From assembly GCA_038277395.1 (NCBI GenBank), contig CM076192.1, positions 50,701,119 through 50,765,118 on the forward strand: DNA of 64,000 bases. The letters run 5' to 3'. Position numbers and translations under genes: made by a program. Under the pieces are notes generated by a model, which saw only the letters and a list, made by a program, of their open reading frames with translations, was not told where the DNA came from and did not search any database. Every line of letters starts with the position of its first letter. The stretch's first letter is position 1. This stretch comes from Dryocosmus kuriphilus (lineage: Eukaryota > Arthropoda > Insecta > Hymenoptera > Cynipidae). This document shows positions 35,294 through 46,155 of this stretch, piece after piece.

Positions 35294-36764
35294 TTGATTA
35301 AACGTAAGAACCGTAATGAATAGCTCTTAAAAAAGTAGCTGCAACTTTTTTACAGAAGAGAGGAGAAAGAAATTCTTATTATTAAGAAACCTACAAAGAA
35401 AGCTTTTGATTTTTTTTTCAATCAGAAACTCAAAAGCCCAAAACGAGTGTACTGCTCGAGTGTTCTACACGAAATGCTGGATAGTTGTTTCTAACTTTAT
35501 CAACTAACGCGCATTGCGCAGCGAAAAAAAAACAAATGACTAGCAAGTGACAAATGAAAGCGATTCTACTTTCACACGTTATAGAAGAACAAAATATATG
35601 TTTCTGTCTATAAATACCTAAAATATACATTTCTTTACATAATTTGCTTATAAAATTCACAAATAGTAATAGACAAGAAAATTTTATCAGAATTAGAATT
35701 AGAAAAAACAATTTAACATCTGAAATTAATTAATTAATTATACTGGTAGATAATAACTTAATATTAGAATATTTTTGTCAAAGTATATCACTGGCAATGT
35801 AATTCTAACATGACTAAAACAAAGACAAATTTTTTCTGCCTATAAACGCCTACGATGTGCATTTGTTTATGAAATTTGTTTATAAAATTAACAAATGGTA
35901 AAGAAAAGTTCAATTTTATCAGAAAACATCACTGGTAATATAATTTTAACATAACTAAAAGAAAAAAACTAATTTTTCTGCCTATAAACGCCTACGATAT
36001 GTATTTGTTTATATAATTTGTTTATAAAATTAACAAATAGTAATGGACAGTCAAATTTTATCAAAAAATATCACTGGTAAAATAATTTTAACATGACTAA
36101 GGAAAAAATCGAATTCTTTCTGCCTATAAATGCCTCAAATGTGCATTTGTTTATGTTATTTGTTTATTAAATAAAAAATTAGTGACGAATAACAAAATAT
36201 TATCAGAAATCATTACCGGAAAGGTAATTCTAACATGACTAGAAAAAAAAAAAAAACGAATTCCTTAAGCTTATAAACGCCTAAAATGGGCATTTGTTTA
36301 TATAATTTGTTTATAAAATTCATAACAATAATAGATACTGAAATTTTATGATCAGTTGTTATCCTAGCGATTGAAAAATGCAATTTTAGAGCAGAAACAT
36401 GTATTAGAAATGAACAGGCCGTTAATGTTCATTATTTGTTGACATAATTCGTTTATAACAATTAAATTTGCAAGTTAATAAAATTTCTTTGTTCCTTGTG
36501 TCCTTATGCAAGACATTCGCGCAACACTAATTTTAAGAAAAATTTTTTCTCAGAGATAAAAAATAAAGTTTTAAAAATCGTCGTTTTTATCGCTATTTGC
36601 ATTAACATAAAAATTTAATAACAAAAAAATTGAAAATCCACTCTCACAGATCTCTTAAAAATTTAATCCTGAACGTTTAAAAAAAAGAAAATCCTAAATC
36701 GGTGCACAATGCGTTCTAAATGTTGATTTGAACCTCGTTTTTTCATTTGGCCCCACTGTGCGGC

Positions 36765-36812
36765 GTGCGCAGCGCGCGATGAGAATATGCCCGCTTGGCG
36801 GGCATATTTTTT
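36765..36812. mobile_element. R1 family end fragment
   Basis: GCGCAGCGCGCGATGAGAAT is followed by ATGCCCGCTTGGCGGGCATAT, the complement of the GC-rich hairpin end of family R1. No R1 body is attached. Confidence 0.5.
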
Positions 36813-36900
36813 ATTATTTGCTACAGAACATTATACAAAAAATTGTCATAATTTTACTATGAAAAACACAGCAAAAACAAATGGTAAGAAGTGTTTCAAA

Positions 36901-37033
36901 TAAAAATTCTGGGGTAATCTCGAAATACAAAAAAATGAAGATCGGCATGGATAACATGAAAGATTTTTTATTTTACCCTTCATGCCGATCTTCATTTTTT
37001 TTTTGCATGGTGAGAATATCCCCAGAATTTTTA
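36901..37033. mobile_element. 133-bp hairpin MITE
   Basis: The ends TAAAAATTCTGGGG and CCCCAGAATTTTTA are perfect inverted copies. Inside, ATGAAGATCGGCATG pairs with CATGCCGATCTTCAT. The terminal TA at each side could be the target duplication. The frame at 36881-37171 crosses this hairpin and is not a gene. Confidence 0.75.
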
Positions 37034-37715
37034 CCTGAAAAATTGTTCACCGTTCGTTTTTTCTGTGAAGGGAAACTTTCTAAATTTTCAAAATTTAAAA
37101 AGTTCTCTTGGGCAATTTTGAAAACGAAACTGAAAATTAAAAATTATCGGAAAAGTACTCTCTTAAACTAAACCAGTGAGATTAATTGGTTAAAATAGCT
37201 AGAAGTAGGTCACTGGTATCACTTCAGCGAAAATTTCACAACCAGTGCAATATCACTGATAATGCATAGCCGCCACTAAACCTTTGTATGCATAGGCCTA
37301 TAAACTATAGAGGGATAACTTCACTGAGAAAACATACTTGTTGAATATAAACAGCATTCTGCTGAAAATAGCCAAGTAAGACTGCTAATATAGTACCTGC
37401 AAACTTCGTTGTAAAATTTAGCCAAGTTGTATGGTCTAAAATTTGTTGATTAAAATTAGCAACCTCTTTGGGTTGCAGTAGCCAATCGAATCGGTTACAC
37501 TGACCAATGTACTCGGCTGTCGCAACCGACTGTCTCTGCTGCGCTAACTAACCTACTCGGTTACAACCAATGCACAATCAAATTGTAAACTGGTAATGTC
37601 AACATGCAGTCTGTTCCACAAGAAAGAATACGCGTTTTCTCGAAAATTTTTAAAGAAAACTTTATTTTTATTTTTTGGCATGAAAAAGCGCTTTAAAAAC
37701 TAGGGAGGACTTACC

Positions 37716-38684
37716 TTAATAAATGGTCCAATCGCCATTATTCTCGATAATGGCCTGGCTTCTTCTGGGCATGCTCTCGACTAATTTTTCAGCATATTCT
37801 AAAGATAGAGAGCGCCACACCTCTCTAATTCGTCGAGAGAGCTGCTTGAGGGTGAATACACGCTTTCCTGCAAGTTTTCTCTTAACGACACTCCACACAT
37901 TTTCAATCGGATTGGCATCAGGAGATTGTGAAGGCCAGGCCAAGGTGATGACGCCATTTTCAGCTTTCCAGTTCTTGCAGAGGCGACTGCAATGTTTTGG
38001 ATCGTTGTCCTCTTGAAGGATCCAAACCTCATTATTGGCTCCAAACATCTTTTCTGCAGACCTCAGAAGACCATGCTTGTAGATTTTGACCATTTTTTCC
38101 GCGTTCAGGTTCTCAGTGAACAGCTCTAAACAGCCAAAACCGCGCTGTGAGAAGCATCCCCAAACATGGATCTTTACTGGGTGTTTAACAGTTCGCTGGA
38201 GGAACCGCTCACCTTTGCCTGACCAGGCACGTTTTATTGGAACCCATGCCCAAAAGGATGCTTCGTCGGAAAAAATCACATTTGACCAATCGCGATCATT
38301 ATTTTCCATAGCCCATGACAGCCGTTTTTGCATGTGCACTTCTGAGAGCAGGGGTTTCTGCCTCGTGCTACGGTACTGCATGTTTGCCTCAGCTAATCTG
38401 CGTCTCATGGTGTTTATACTAACGTCTAATCCCTTCTCCGCTAGCTTAGCCTTGGCTTCGCGCAGCCGTAGAGTGGGGTTGCGCTTGAATAGTGCGATGA
38501 TCCCCTTATCCTCCTTGCTGGACGTTGCTCGCGTTTCTCCTTTTCCTGGAAGATCGTCAACAGCTTTTGTGTCCCTATACCGCTCCACCCACTTTTGCAC
38601 GAAGTACTTAGACTTTTTAAGCACTTTAGCAGCAGCTGAGTATGAAAGTTTTGGTCCGTGTGCATTGCTGCACAAAACCCCCCC

Positions 38685-38719
<35 letters not shown>

Positions 38720-38720
38720 T

Positions 38721-38790
<70 letters not shown>

Positions 38791-38827
38791 ACACAGCTTC
38801 GAACCGTTTAGCGTATACTGCACTCAT
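37716..38827 (-). pseudogene. Tc1-like transposase split by a G tract
   Basis: The ATG at 38827 opens MSAVYAKRFEAV, identical to the intact copy, then the coding strand enters 113 bp of almost pure G and resumes in another frame at LCSNAHGPKLSYSAAA. Downstream it is intact: paired-type helix-turn-helix region, VIFSDEASFWAW (first Asp), LQEDNDPKHCS (second Asp), WPSQSPDANPIENVW (Glu), 34 residues between the last two, the Tc1 DD34E signature. It keeps the canonical NDPKH where the intact copy has NDLKH. The tract probably inactivates it, unless its length is an assembly error. Confidence 0.85.
38678..38790. repeat. 113-bp C-rich homopolymer tract
   Basis: The tract is all C except T at 38685, 38720 and 38721. 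The sister Tc1 copy has only TTT at this point (GCTGTG then TTTTTGTGCAG at 60902-60916), so the tract is an insertion or expansion within a coding sequence. Long homopolymers are also hard to assemble, so its length may be unreliable. Confidence 0.95.
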
Positions 38828-39775
38828 TGCGCAAACTTGTTCACTATCCGACACTTCGAATGAGACTGAACCAAATCGGCGGTTCCGCTCTTGCCCTTGA
38901 AACGTGCAGTCAGGCCAAAAAAGAAACAAACAAAAATCTTTAAAACTTTTCGAGAAAGCGCGTATTCTTTCTTGTGGAACAGACTGTAGCTTAGTTATCA
39001 TTCTTCATCTCATTTTTGTTGCAACTCAAAAAAGCATCGAATTGGCGTACCTTTTCGGCATATTCGGAAGAAAATGACTTCAAAACGCAAAGACATTCGT
39101 CAATTCCATTTTCTGAGGTACCAAAAAAGAATGGAGTCAAAGGGAAATGACTCTTGACAACGATACTAGCGATGGCTCCTTTCTTAATTGCGGAGGACGT
39201 CGGTCCCTTCCACTATCCTTACTGCGACGCCTGCGCAATTCTGCTAAAATTATATCTACTCGGTTAAAAACTTTCAACTCACTTGATTCACTTTTACTAA
39301 GTTCAAAAGCACTTGGTTAAAACTTATCAACTTCAATTTTTTAGAATCAAATACTTAGAATGTTAAAAACGAACCCAGTAAATTTGATTGATTAAAAACA
39401 GACAATATTACTTGAGAAAAAATAACAAGCATATTGATTGCATAAAAAGTGACTAGTTTGCTTGTGAAAATATAACTACTATGTGCAGCTTGGTTAAAAT
39501 TTGTTACGAAGAAGTTGTTTGCTTTTAACCGAAAAAGTCGTTTTATTTTAACAAAGAACTACTTCTTCAAATTTTGCAGAGTTAAACTCGGTTGCGACAA
39601 CCCTTTAATGTATTATTTTTTACCATTTGACTTTAACCGTTATAGCTCGGCTGTGATAGCAACAAGCACATGATTACTTACAACCATTATTCTGTTCTTT
39701 TTAAATAATATGTCTTTAAGCGAGCTATTTATCCAGCTCGGTTAGCGGTTCGTTTTCGCAGTGTTTGGTTTATTA

Positions 39776-41282
39776 AAATGTCGAGAAAAGCCCCCTGAGT
39801 AAGAATATCCAGAATACTTTTTCGAGAAGTTGGTCGCAATTGTTAAAAACAAGGTTTTTGAAACGGATGGAGTTCGGAAAACCGGAAACCTCTGATTTCC
39901 TTGGGTCTCCGTATACTTATGTATTTTGACGTGCTAATTACGAAAATGATAGTGAAAATTGTCGACAAGGACGTCTTCATGGTAAAAACCATAAAAAACC
40001 CCATAAAAATTATTATTTTTTTCATTATCTCAGTAAATACGGAGAATTTTGAAAAATATTTGAAACAAAAGTTCTAGCTAGTATAAAAATACATCTTTTT
40101 TGTATTATACACTTTTTGTCTAAAACCATTATTTTTCGAGAAAAAGAGGATTGCGTTGGAAGAACCACAAAAAAAAAAAGAGAACAGTTACAGATATGCG
40201 TTCGGTCACGCTTGTCCCCCTGTCCAAAGTTAACTGTGTGTGTGTGTGGGGGGGGGGGGGGGCTACGAATTAACTGGATAGTTACGAAAATGCGTTCACC
40301 TACGCTCGTCCCCTTTTCCAGGTTTAAGTGGGGAAGGGGGGGCTAAGCATATACTGACTAGTTACGAAAATGGTTCAGTTACGTTCGTCCCCTTTTCCAG
40401 GTTTAAAAAAGGGACGAGCGTGACTGAACACATTTCCGTAACAAGTTAGTAAATGCGTAGCCTCCCCCCACTTAAACCTGCCCCCCCCCCCCCCCGTTAA
40501 CTTTGGACAGGGGGACAAGCGTGACCGAACGCAAATCTGTAACTGTTTTCTTTTTTTTGTGGTTTTTCCAACGTAATCCTCTTTTTCTCGAAAAATAATG
40601 GTTTTAGGCAAAAAGTGTATAATATAAAAAAGATGTATTTTTATACTAGCTAGAACTTTTGTTTGAAATATTTTTCAAAATTCTCCGTATTTACTGAGAT
40701 AATGAAAAAAATCATAATTTTTATGGGGTTTTTTATGGTTTTTACCATGAAGGCGTCCTTGTCGACAATTTTCACTATCATTTTCGTAATCAGCACGTCA
40801 AAATACATAAGTGTACGGAGACCCAAGAAAATCAGATGTTTCCGGTTTTCCGAACTCCACCCTTTTAAACAAATACATTATTTATGAAAAAAAAGGTTCT
40901 GTAAAATATTTTTCACAAGGTCTGAACCTTAACAAGATTTTTTTATGTTTACATGAGTACGTGACTTGAAACGCAAATTGCATTCTTTTCGAAATTTCTC
41001 AGTCCAATAGATGCTGAGATATCTTCCTGCAAATATGTTAATTTTGTTGCAAATTTAATTGTTTATAATGCTATAACTTAAAAAAGGTTATTTGTACGAA
41101 AAAAATGTAAACAAAAAAAAGTCTTGCCTTGATTCAAAGGTTATGAAAAATATATTTTACAGAATCTTTTTTTTTCATAAATAACATATTTGTTTTAAAA
41201 AACTTGATTAAACAATTAAAAAATAACTTTTCGAAAAAGTGCCCTGAATATTCATATTCAGGGGGTGTTTTTCGACAATTTT
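39776..41282. mobile_element. Palindromic foldback element with mirrored G/C tracts
   Basis: The left arm from 39776 (AAAATGTCGAGAAAAGCCCC) is inverted at the right end (complement AAAATTGTCGAAAAACACCC at 41282). Shared inner landmarks are GGAGTTCGGAAAACCGGAAA, CATAAAAAACCCCATAAAAA and TTCGGTCACGCTTGTCCCCC. A run of 15 G at 40248-40262 faces a run of 15 C at 40481-40495. The centre carries inverted copies of CGTCCCCTTTTCCAGGTTTA. The right arm holds a MITE insertion. No transposase is present. Confidence 0.8.
40869..41194. mobile_element. 326-bp MITE with TTAA flanks
   Basis: Inverted ends of about 50 bp: ACAAATACATTATTTATGAA on the left and the complement of TTCATAAATAACATATTTGT on the right. 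TTAA lies at 40865-40868 and 41195-41198. The uninterrupted counterpart in the left arm of the host palindrome (CCGTTTCAAAAACC, complemented, near 39865) confirms that the segment is an insertion. TTAA suggests mobilisation by a piggyBac-type enzyme. Confidence 0.7.
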
Positions 41283-42264
41283 AAGCTATAGTAACCCTCG
41301 CATTGTGATTATACTATAGTGAAATTCTCACTGATTACCAGTGAGTCCGTAAGAGGAAGATATAATATATTTACCAATTTAAAAATTTAACTGTCAGTCA
41401 GAGAAAATTTCATTGAAGGGATTTCAGTGACGGAATTCTGGTTATTGGAACCAGTCAATCTCACTGGTTCAGTTTAAGAGAGTATAAGTGAAGATCTTCA
41501 TCAGTGGTATAATCAATTTTGAAAAAAATAATTATACGTATTAGATTACCGGTAACGAAATCATTCCCCATTTTATTCCATAATACCAACTTGAATTACA
41601 AAGAAAAAACCGTTGCTTAGTTTTTATTTATCACCGATATTATTTTTATTCTTTTTGAGTTTGAAATTTCCCGAGAGGGAAGTGCTCTATATTTTCTGTA
41701 TGATTATGGTTTATTTGCATTGATTATAAAACTTATTTTAAAAGTTTATTATTAATCAGGAAAAGTACATTTTTTTTGCTTAAAAATAGAGCAGAAACTT
41801 TTCATCTATAATCAAATAAGAAGACTTTATTTTTTTATAATTAAAAGAAAATATGGAAATTTATATCTTTACTTTGCGATTTTCTGAAGAAGAATTATAT
41901 AATTTCAAACACTTTTTTTTCTTGTCAAATTGGAAAATTTTTAAAACTTTCAATCTATTAGAATTAAAATTGGAAATTTTTCAATGTGTATTGAAACTGT
42001 CGACAAATAAAAATTTTCAGTTCGACGCACAACAATTTGTACAATTTAAAATCAAGCTTTTAAATTTGAATTCTTTCGACTTTGGCGATAAAAAATTTAA
42101 AAAATTTAAATACTATTTAAGTAAGTCTTTACGTAAATAAGAAATAAAATAAATTAAAATTTTTCATAAAGCAATTTCTTGTAACTCTTTCATTATAAGC
42201 AGAGAGAAGCTTTATAAGTCTCTAATATACGAATTTAGAAACTTTTTAAAGAAAGATTACTTAC

Positions 42265-42330
42265 ATCAATATAAGCTGATTCTCTCTTATCCCCAAAGTT
42301 GAACAAAAATAATGCACTGTTCATAGACAT
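42265..42330 (-). CDS. Possible first coding exon, 22 codons
   Basis: On the minus strand ATG at 42330 opens MSMNSALFLFNFGDKRESAY-ID and the frame meets the strong donor GTAAGTAATC at 42264 in phase 0. No partner exon was identified and no family is recognised, so this could be chance. The donor and the balanced composition of the second half are the only support. Confidence 0.2.
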
Positions 42331-43126
42331 TGTATTGTAATTTTTTAATTACTTTTTTGATAAAGTATACTATACTTAGTATATCCTTGACACTGAAAGT
42401 AGTTCGAAAAAACACTTATCTAACTTAAAAGGTTTAGTTGAGAAATATAAGTTATTTATCCACTACTTATCAACTTGTCACTCAAAGCTTTCTTGGAGTA
42501 ACTCAATGTAATATTCTTCACCTTATATTCGTGTTTAACTAAAAAAGGAAAGAAAAAAGTAACTGCAATCGTTCTTCTTTTCGCATATGCGTTATGCACC
42601 TCAAACCAAGTGACTCGGTCTACGTAGTATACCTGCCACGTGAACGAGTCACCTGAGCAACAATGCTGTCATAAGGTGCATTGGTATTTGTACAACCAAC
42701 GCATTTTTCTATAATTGCATAATTTCAATATTATGACCCATTGAAATATCCTTTCCAATCTCCAAGAAAGTTCAACTTTGGAAGATTTCTTATCTCTTAT
42801 ACAATCTATTATTTTTTTAAATATTCATTTTATAAATTTACGACTACCTTGTTTTATGAAAAACATTTTTGAAAATACAAATGCCTTACAAAATATAGTA
42901 TTCTGATTAGAATCGACAATGAACATATTATAGTCGAACACCTTTTTCATTTAATTTTTTTATCATTTATTAATTCTTGAATCCTCGAGGAATCTTCTGA
43001 ATAATATAAACTAATTTGAATGAGATTATCAAAATATTATCTTAATTTAAATAAATTTGAAAATGTATGTTCTATTGTATAAAAATGTATATACATATGC
43101 ATACATATATTCATATATAAAAATAG

Positions 43127-43324
43127 GTGACACAGTTGGTATCAGCACTTAAACATCAAGAGTATAATAATAAAAATGTTATCAGTTTCAATTATGGCCT
43201 ATTCGAGATTTTTATTAGGGTCAATGGCGAAGATTCATTCTCTAAAGTACCTACAAATGATTTGAATCCATCGCTTGAACAATTTAAGGATTGTTTATTT
43301 AAATTTTATAGCTCAGACTTGTAA
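43127..43324 (+). CDS. Possible terminal exon, 65 codons
   Basis: The frame opens just after AAAAATAG, a possible acceptor, and starts VTQLVSALKHQEYNNK with no ATG at its start, so it would have to be an internal or last exon. It ends QFKDCLFKFYSSDL before TAA. Composition looks more protein-like than most chance frames here. No family is recognised and no upstream exon was found. Confidence 0.2.
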   Translation: MTQLVSALKHQEYNNKNVISFNYGLFEIFIRVNGEDSFSKVPTNDLNPSLEQFKDCLFKFYSSDL

Positions 43325-44409
43325 TAAGCAGAAATCTCAGAATTTTACTTAAATTAAGCAGGAACACGAACCCTCGATTGATCAAAATGTCGGTAAATGT
43401 CGGTAACAGGAATCTTGTATTAGAAATGGCCGTCATATTTTGAACATTTAAAACAATTTTTAATACTCTTTTAAAACAATAAAAAAAAATAATCAATGGT
43501 GTATTATTCTATTCCGAAAAACAATGTTTTATAAGTCAACTGATTTTTGTTGTGTAATTGTGCGTTATAAAATCGGAATGAAAATTTATATATACATATA
43601 GAGCTATGTGGAATCCAATATCTACGTTAATACATAGCTTTATCTTGAAAGACTACACTTTACTGTCTCCTCAGATAAGAGAGTTTAACCAGAAGCTCCT
43701 TATTTCAAACAACCTGATTCAGTATGTACGCCACTGTATCCATTATAACGACGACGAGCCCCCAACACACCCGTTAAATCGACCAGTCGCGCTGCGCTTT
43801 GCGGTTTCAGTCATTTCAGCATTATATGCATGTGTCTTTCAGTTTACCATTGGTGGATGACTTTAGAGGTAAATTACCTGATGCAAGAGTCATATAAATG
43901 TGCTCAGATTGCTCGTACGTTCACATGCAAACCTTATCCAGCAATACCCCCTCCCCTTCGCCCCACACCTATCAACGGATGACGTCAGGCTAGATGCAGA
44001 CGTATATGCTAGGTCGAGGTCACATTTACTATTAAGCTGAACGAGTATGCATCTCAGTATGCATTGATGAGTTGAACTTCTACGAGTATGCATCTCAGCA
44101 TGCATTGATGAGTTGAACTTCTTTTTATACATATATAAATGGGGATAGGTACTAGAGAAATTCACGGGAACTTTATATCAATACAAGAATATGCAATAAT
44201 ATTTTCACCTTTTTAATAAACAAATCTCTCTTTTATTGTTAATAACTTTCAGGTTGCACGCGTATAACTCTCACACACTGTCCGTATAGCAGCGTGCAGA
44301 AGTGTATAACGAACGTTGCAAAAAGAGTTAATAAATAAATAATAAATAATAAATTAAAGAAAAAAAAATGTAATTACATTTTACACTAAGAAGACAAAAA
44401 TAAAATACA

Positions 44410-44936
44410 TAACATTTTTTTAAACGCTTTTATTTCCCAAGTAAATAATTAAAATAACTCATTAAAAAGTAAAAAATAATTATTAATTGTTAATACTTTA
44501 TAGTGCTATAATTCATTTTCACAAATATATAAGATCAACGTTATAAAAGTAAAATATTACATCAATTTCACATTGTGAAAATTTATTATAAAATTATATG
44601 CACACAGCACACTTCAGATTTTTATTTTTAATGCATATTTTTTACAATAAACGCATGGGTCTTTCCAATAATTATAAATATAAGCCCCACGCTTTTATTG
44701 TAATAAATACGCATTAAAAATAAAAATCTGAAATGTGCTGTGCGCATATAATTTTATAATAAATTTTCACAATGTGAAATTAATGTAATACTTTACTTAT
44801 ATAACGTTGATCTTATATATATTTGTGAAAATAAATTATAACACTATAAATTATTAACAATTTATTTTTTACTTTTTAGTGAGTTATTTCATTTATTTAT
44901 TTGTTAAAAAAAAGCGTTTTTAAAAAAAAATATTTT
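44410..44936. mobile_element. 530-bp AT-rich palindromic MITE
   Basis: The left half (44410-44665) and right half (44690-44936) are inverted copies. TTTTTAAACGCTTTTATTT pairs with AAAAAAAGCGTTTTTAAAAA, TATGCACACAGCACACTTCA pairs with TGAAATGTGCTGTGCGCATA, and TTATTGTAATAAATACGCAT pairs with ATGCATATTTTTTACAATAA around the centre. It has no coding capacity. Confidence 0.75.
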
Positions 44937-45041
44937 CCTATTAGGTTATGAACAATGTTTTTCATAAAAGCACGTAAAGTTCAATTTTCAAGGAAATTTA
45001 TGGGCATATGTCTGGAACCTTTCAATTTTCCATAAAAAAAA

Positions 45042-46155
45042 AAATCTGCCCGCTTCGCAGACAAATTCTCATCGCGCGCGTCTTTGGCACTCGCGCTTCG
45101 CGCTGGATAGATTATTCACCTCGCGCTACGCGCTCGGCCTTTATGGATCGTATAAACCTTTAAATTAAAAATTACAAAAGAAATTATTTTACTTAAGGCT
45201 CTATCGCCCTTAAGGAATACATTATCATCATGACACTCGCGCTTCGCGCTCGATAATTACATTTTTTTAAAACACATTGTAGATTGGTAAAGTTTTTAAG
45301 TGATTTTCCAAATTTTCACAATACACGATTTCGATTCTTAAAAGTAAAACGATGAGTCTTATAAACAAATTTTGTAGCTCTTTCCAAGGTGAACAATTCT
45401 GCTTGTTAATATTTTCTCATATCTTGCATAGTTTTGCTGAAAAGTGTTTTTTTTTTATATTTCATAACATATTTCACGAATAACTCAAAAACTAGGCTTC
45501 TGCACAAAAAAATGGTAAAGAGCAAATTTGTAGATCTTTTTGAGTTGAACAACTTTGTTTGTTATCATTTTTCCTTATCTTGCATAGTTTGGCGGGAAAT
45601 TTGAAATTTTTCATTTTTAATAACGTTTTATCGATTAAAATGTAAACCGTTCATTTGATCAAAAAATGGCTAAAACAAAATTTGTAGATCTTTTTGAATT
45701 GAACAATTTTGTTCTTTACCATTTTTTTGTAACTTGAATATTTTGGCGGAAAACCAGAGTTTTTAAATTTTAATAGCGTTTTCTTGATTAAAACAAAAAC
45801 CGTTCATTTTTTAAAAAATGCAAAATTTGTAGATTTTTTTGAGATGAACAATTTTACTTTCTTATATTTTTTTTTATCTCTCATAGTTTAGCCAGAAAGT
45901 GGATTTTCTGAATTTGTGAGAACCGTTTTTGACGGATAAAACCATGACCGTTGGTCAAAAACCGCTGGTTAACGAACTCGCCCTTTCTTTTTACCGCACT
46001 CGAATCCGATGAGTCCTTCGAAAGTTATCGTGGGAACAGACTCCAACGACAACGACGATAACGACAACGACAACGACAACAACGACGACGACGACGACGA
46101 CAACAGATAGATAGACACCGTCGTAAAAACCGTTTTTTTCGGATTCAGGAGGTTG
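45042..46155 (+). mobile_element. R1 dispersed family, copy C
   Basis: Starts with CTGCCCGCTTCGCAGACAAA and CGCGCTTCGCGCTGG words, runs through TACTTAAGGCTCTATCGCCC and the body repeats, and reaches an AACGACAACGAC tract (46044-46110) and GACACCGTCGTAAAAACC. It stops at GGATTCAGGAGG, so the right terminus (GAGATGAGAATGTA) is lost. The 45155-45700 part is almost identical to 47190-47740. Confidence 0.75.

Larger units (their letters stand above)
31930..36240 (-). mobile_element. RAG1/Transib-like element between inverted repeat arms
   Basis: Left arm (about 31940-32345) and right arm (about 35590-36350) carry inverted units of about 145 bp, three on the left and about five on the right. Each unit has TTTCTGCCTATAAACGCCT, ATTTGTTTATAAAATT and TTTTATCAGAAA, then TCACTGGTAATAT. 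Pairing is clear to TTACCGGAAAGGTAATT (36217) and its counterpart near 31940. Between the arms lies a degraded transposase on the minus strand. Exact termini and a 5-bp target duplication, expected for Transib, were not found. The right arm continues past the point where the left arm stops matching. Confidence 0.65.
37607..38986 (-). mobile_element. Tc1-like element, copy 1
   Basis: Ends CAGTCTGTTCCACAAGAAAG and the complement at 38986 form inverted repeats of roughly 45 bp. TA follows at 38987-38988; on the left the expected TA reads TG. Apart from a C/G tract of 113 bp the element is nearly identical to the copy at 60713-61981, so both inserted recently on a genomic time scale. Confidence 0.92.
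37158..41482. mobile_element. TA-flanked AATCAGTG-family element with nested insertions
   Basis: Left end CTCTCTTAAACTAAACCAGT and right end complement CTCTCTTAAACTGAACCAGT are flanked by TA at 37156-37157 and 41483-41484. Subterminal TCACTGGT, TTCAGTGA and ACCAGTGAG words mark the family. A Tc1 element (37607-38986) and a palindrome (39776-41282) fill most of the interior. The rest, for example 39240-39760, holds CTCGGTTRCGAC and GGTTAAAA words. That the outer pair belongs to a single element is inferred from end match and TA. Confidence 0.6.
41483..44409. other. AT-rich stretch with weak exon-like pieces
   Basis: Mostly AT-rich DNA without repeats seen elsewhere. Weak coding signals: the minus-strand start exon at 42330-42265, the plus-strand frame at 43127-43324, and a plus-strand frame at 43606-43860 with no recognisable motif. 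A hairpin CGAGTCAC/GTGACTCG lies near 42610-42650. A 43-bp unit (ACGAGTATGCATCTCAGTAT) is duplicated at 44037-44122. Confidence 0.35.

Noticed and set aside
36754..36760. CACTGTG as a possible Transib-type terminal heptamer
   Set aside because: No partner heptamer or 5-bp duplication on the left side of the RAG1-like element, and it lies beside an R1 end fragment.
38086..38811. Long plus-strand frame of 241 codons with a poly-Pro end
   Set aside because: It is the antisense of the Tc1 transposase and of the C tract; the Pro run comes from the homopolymer.
43606..43860. 84-codon plus-strand frame as a gene
   Set aside because: ATG and length are within chance for this window, and no motif, partner exon or poly(A) context was found.
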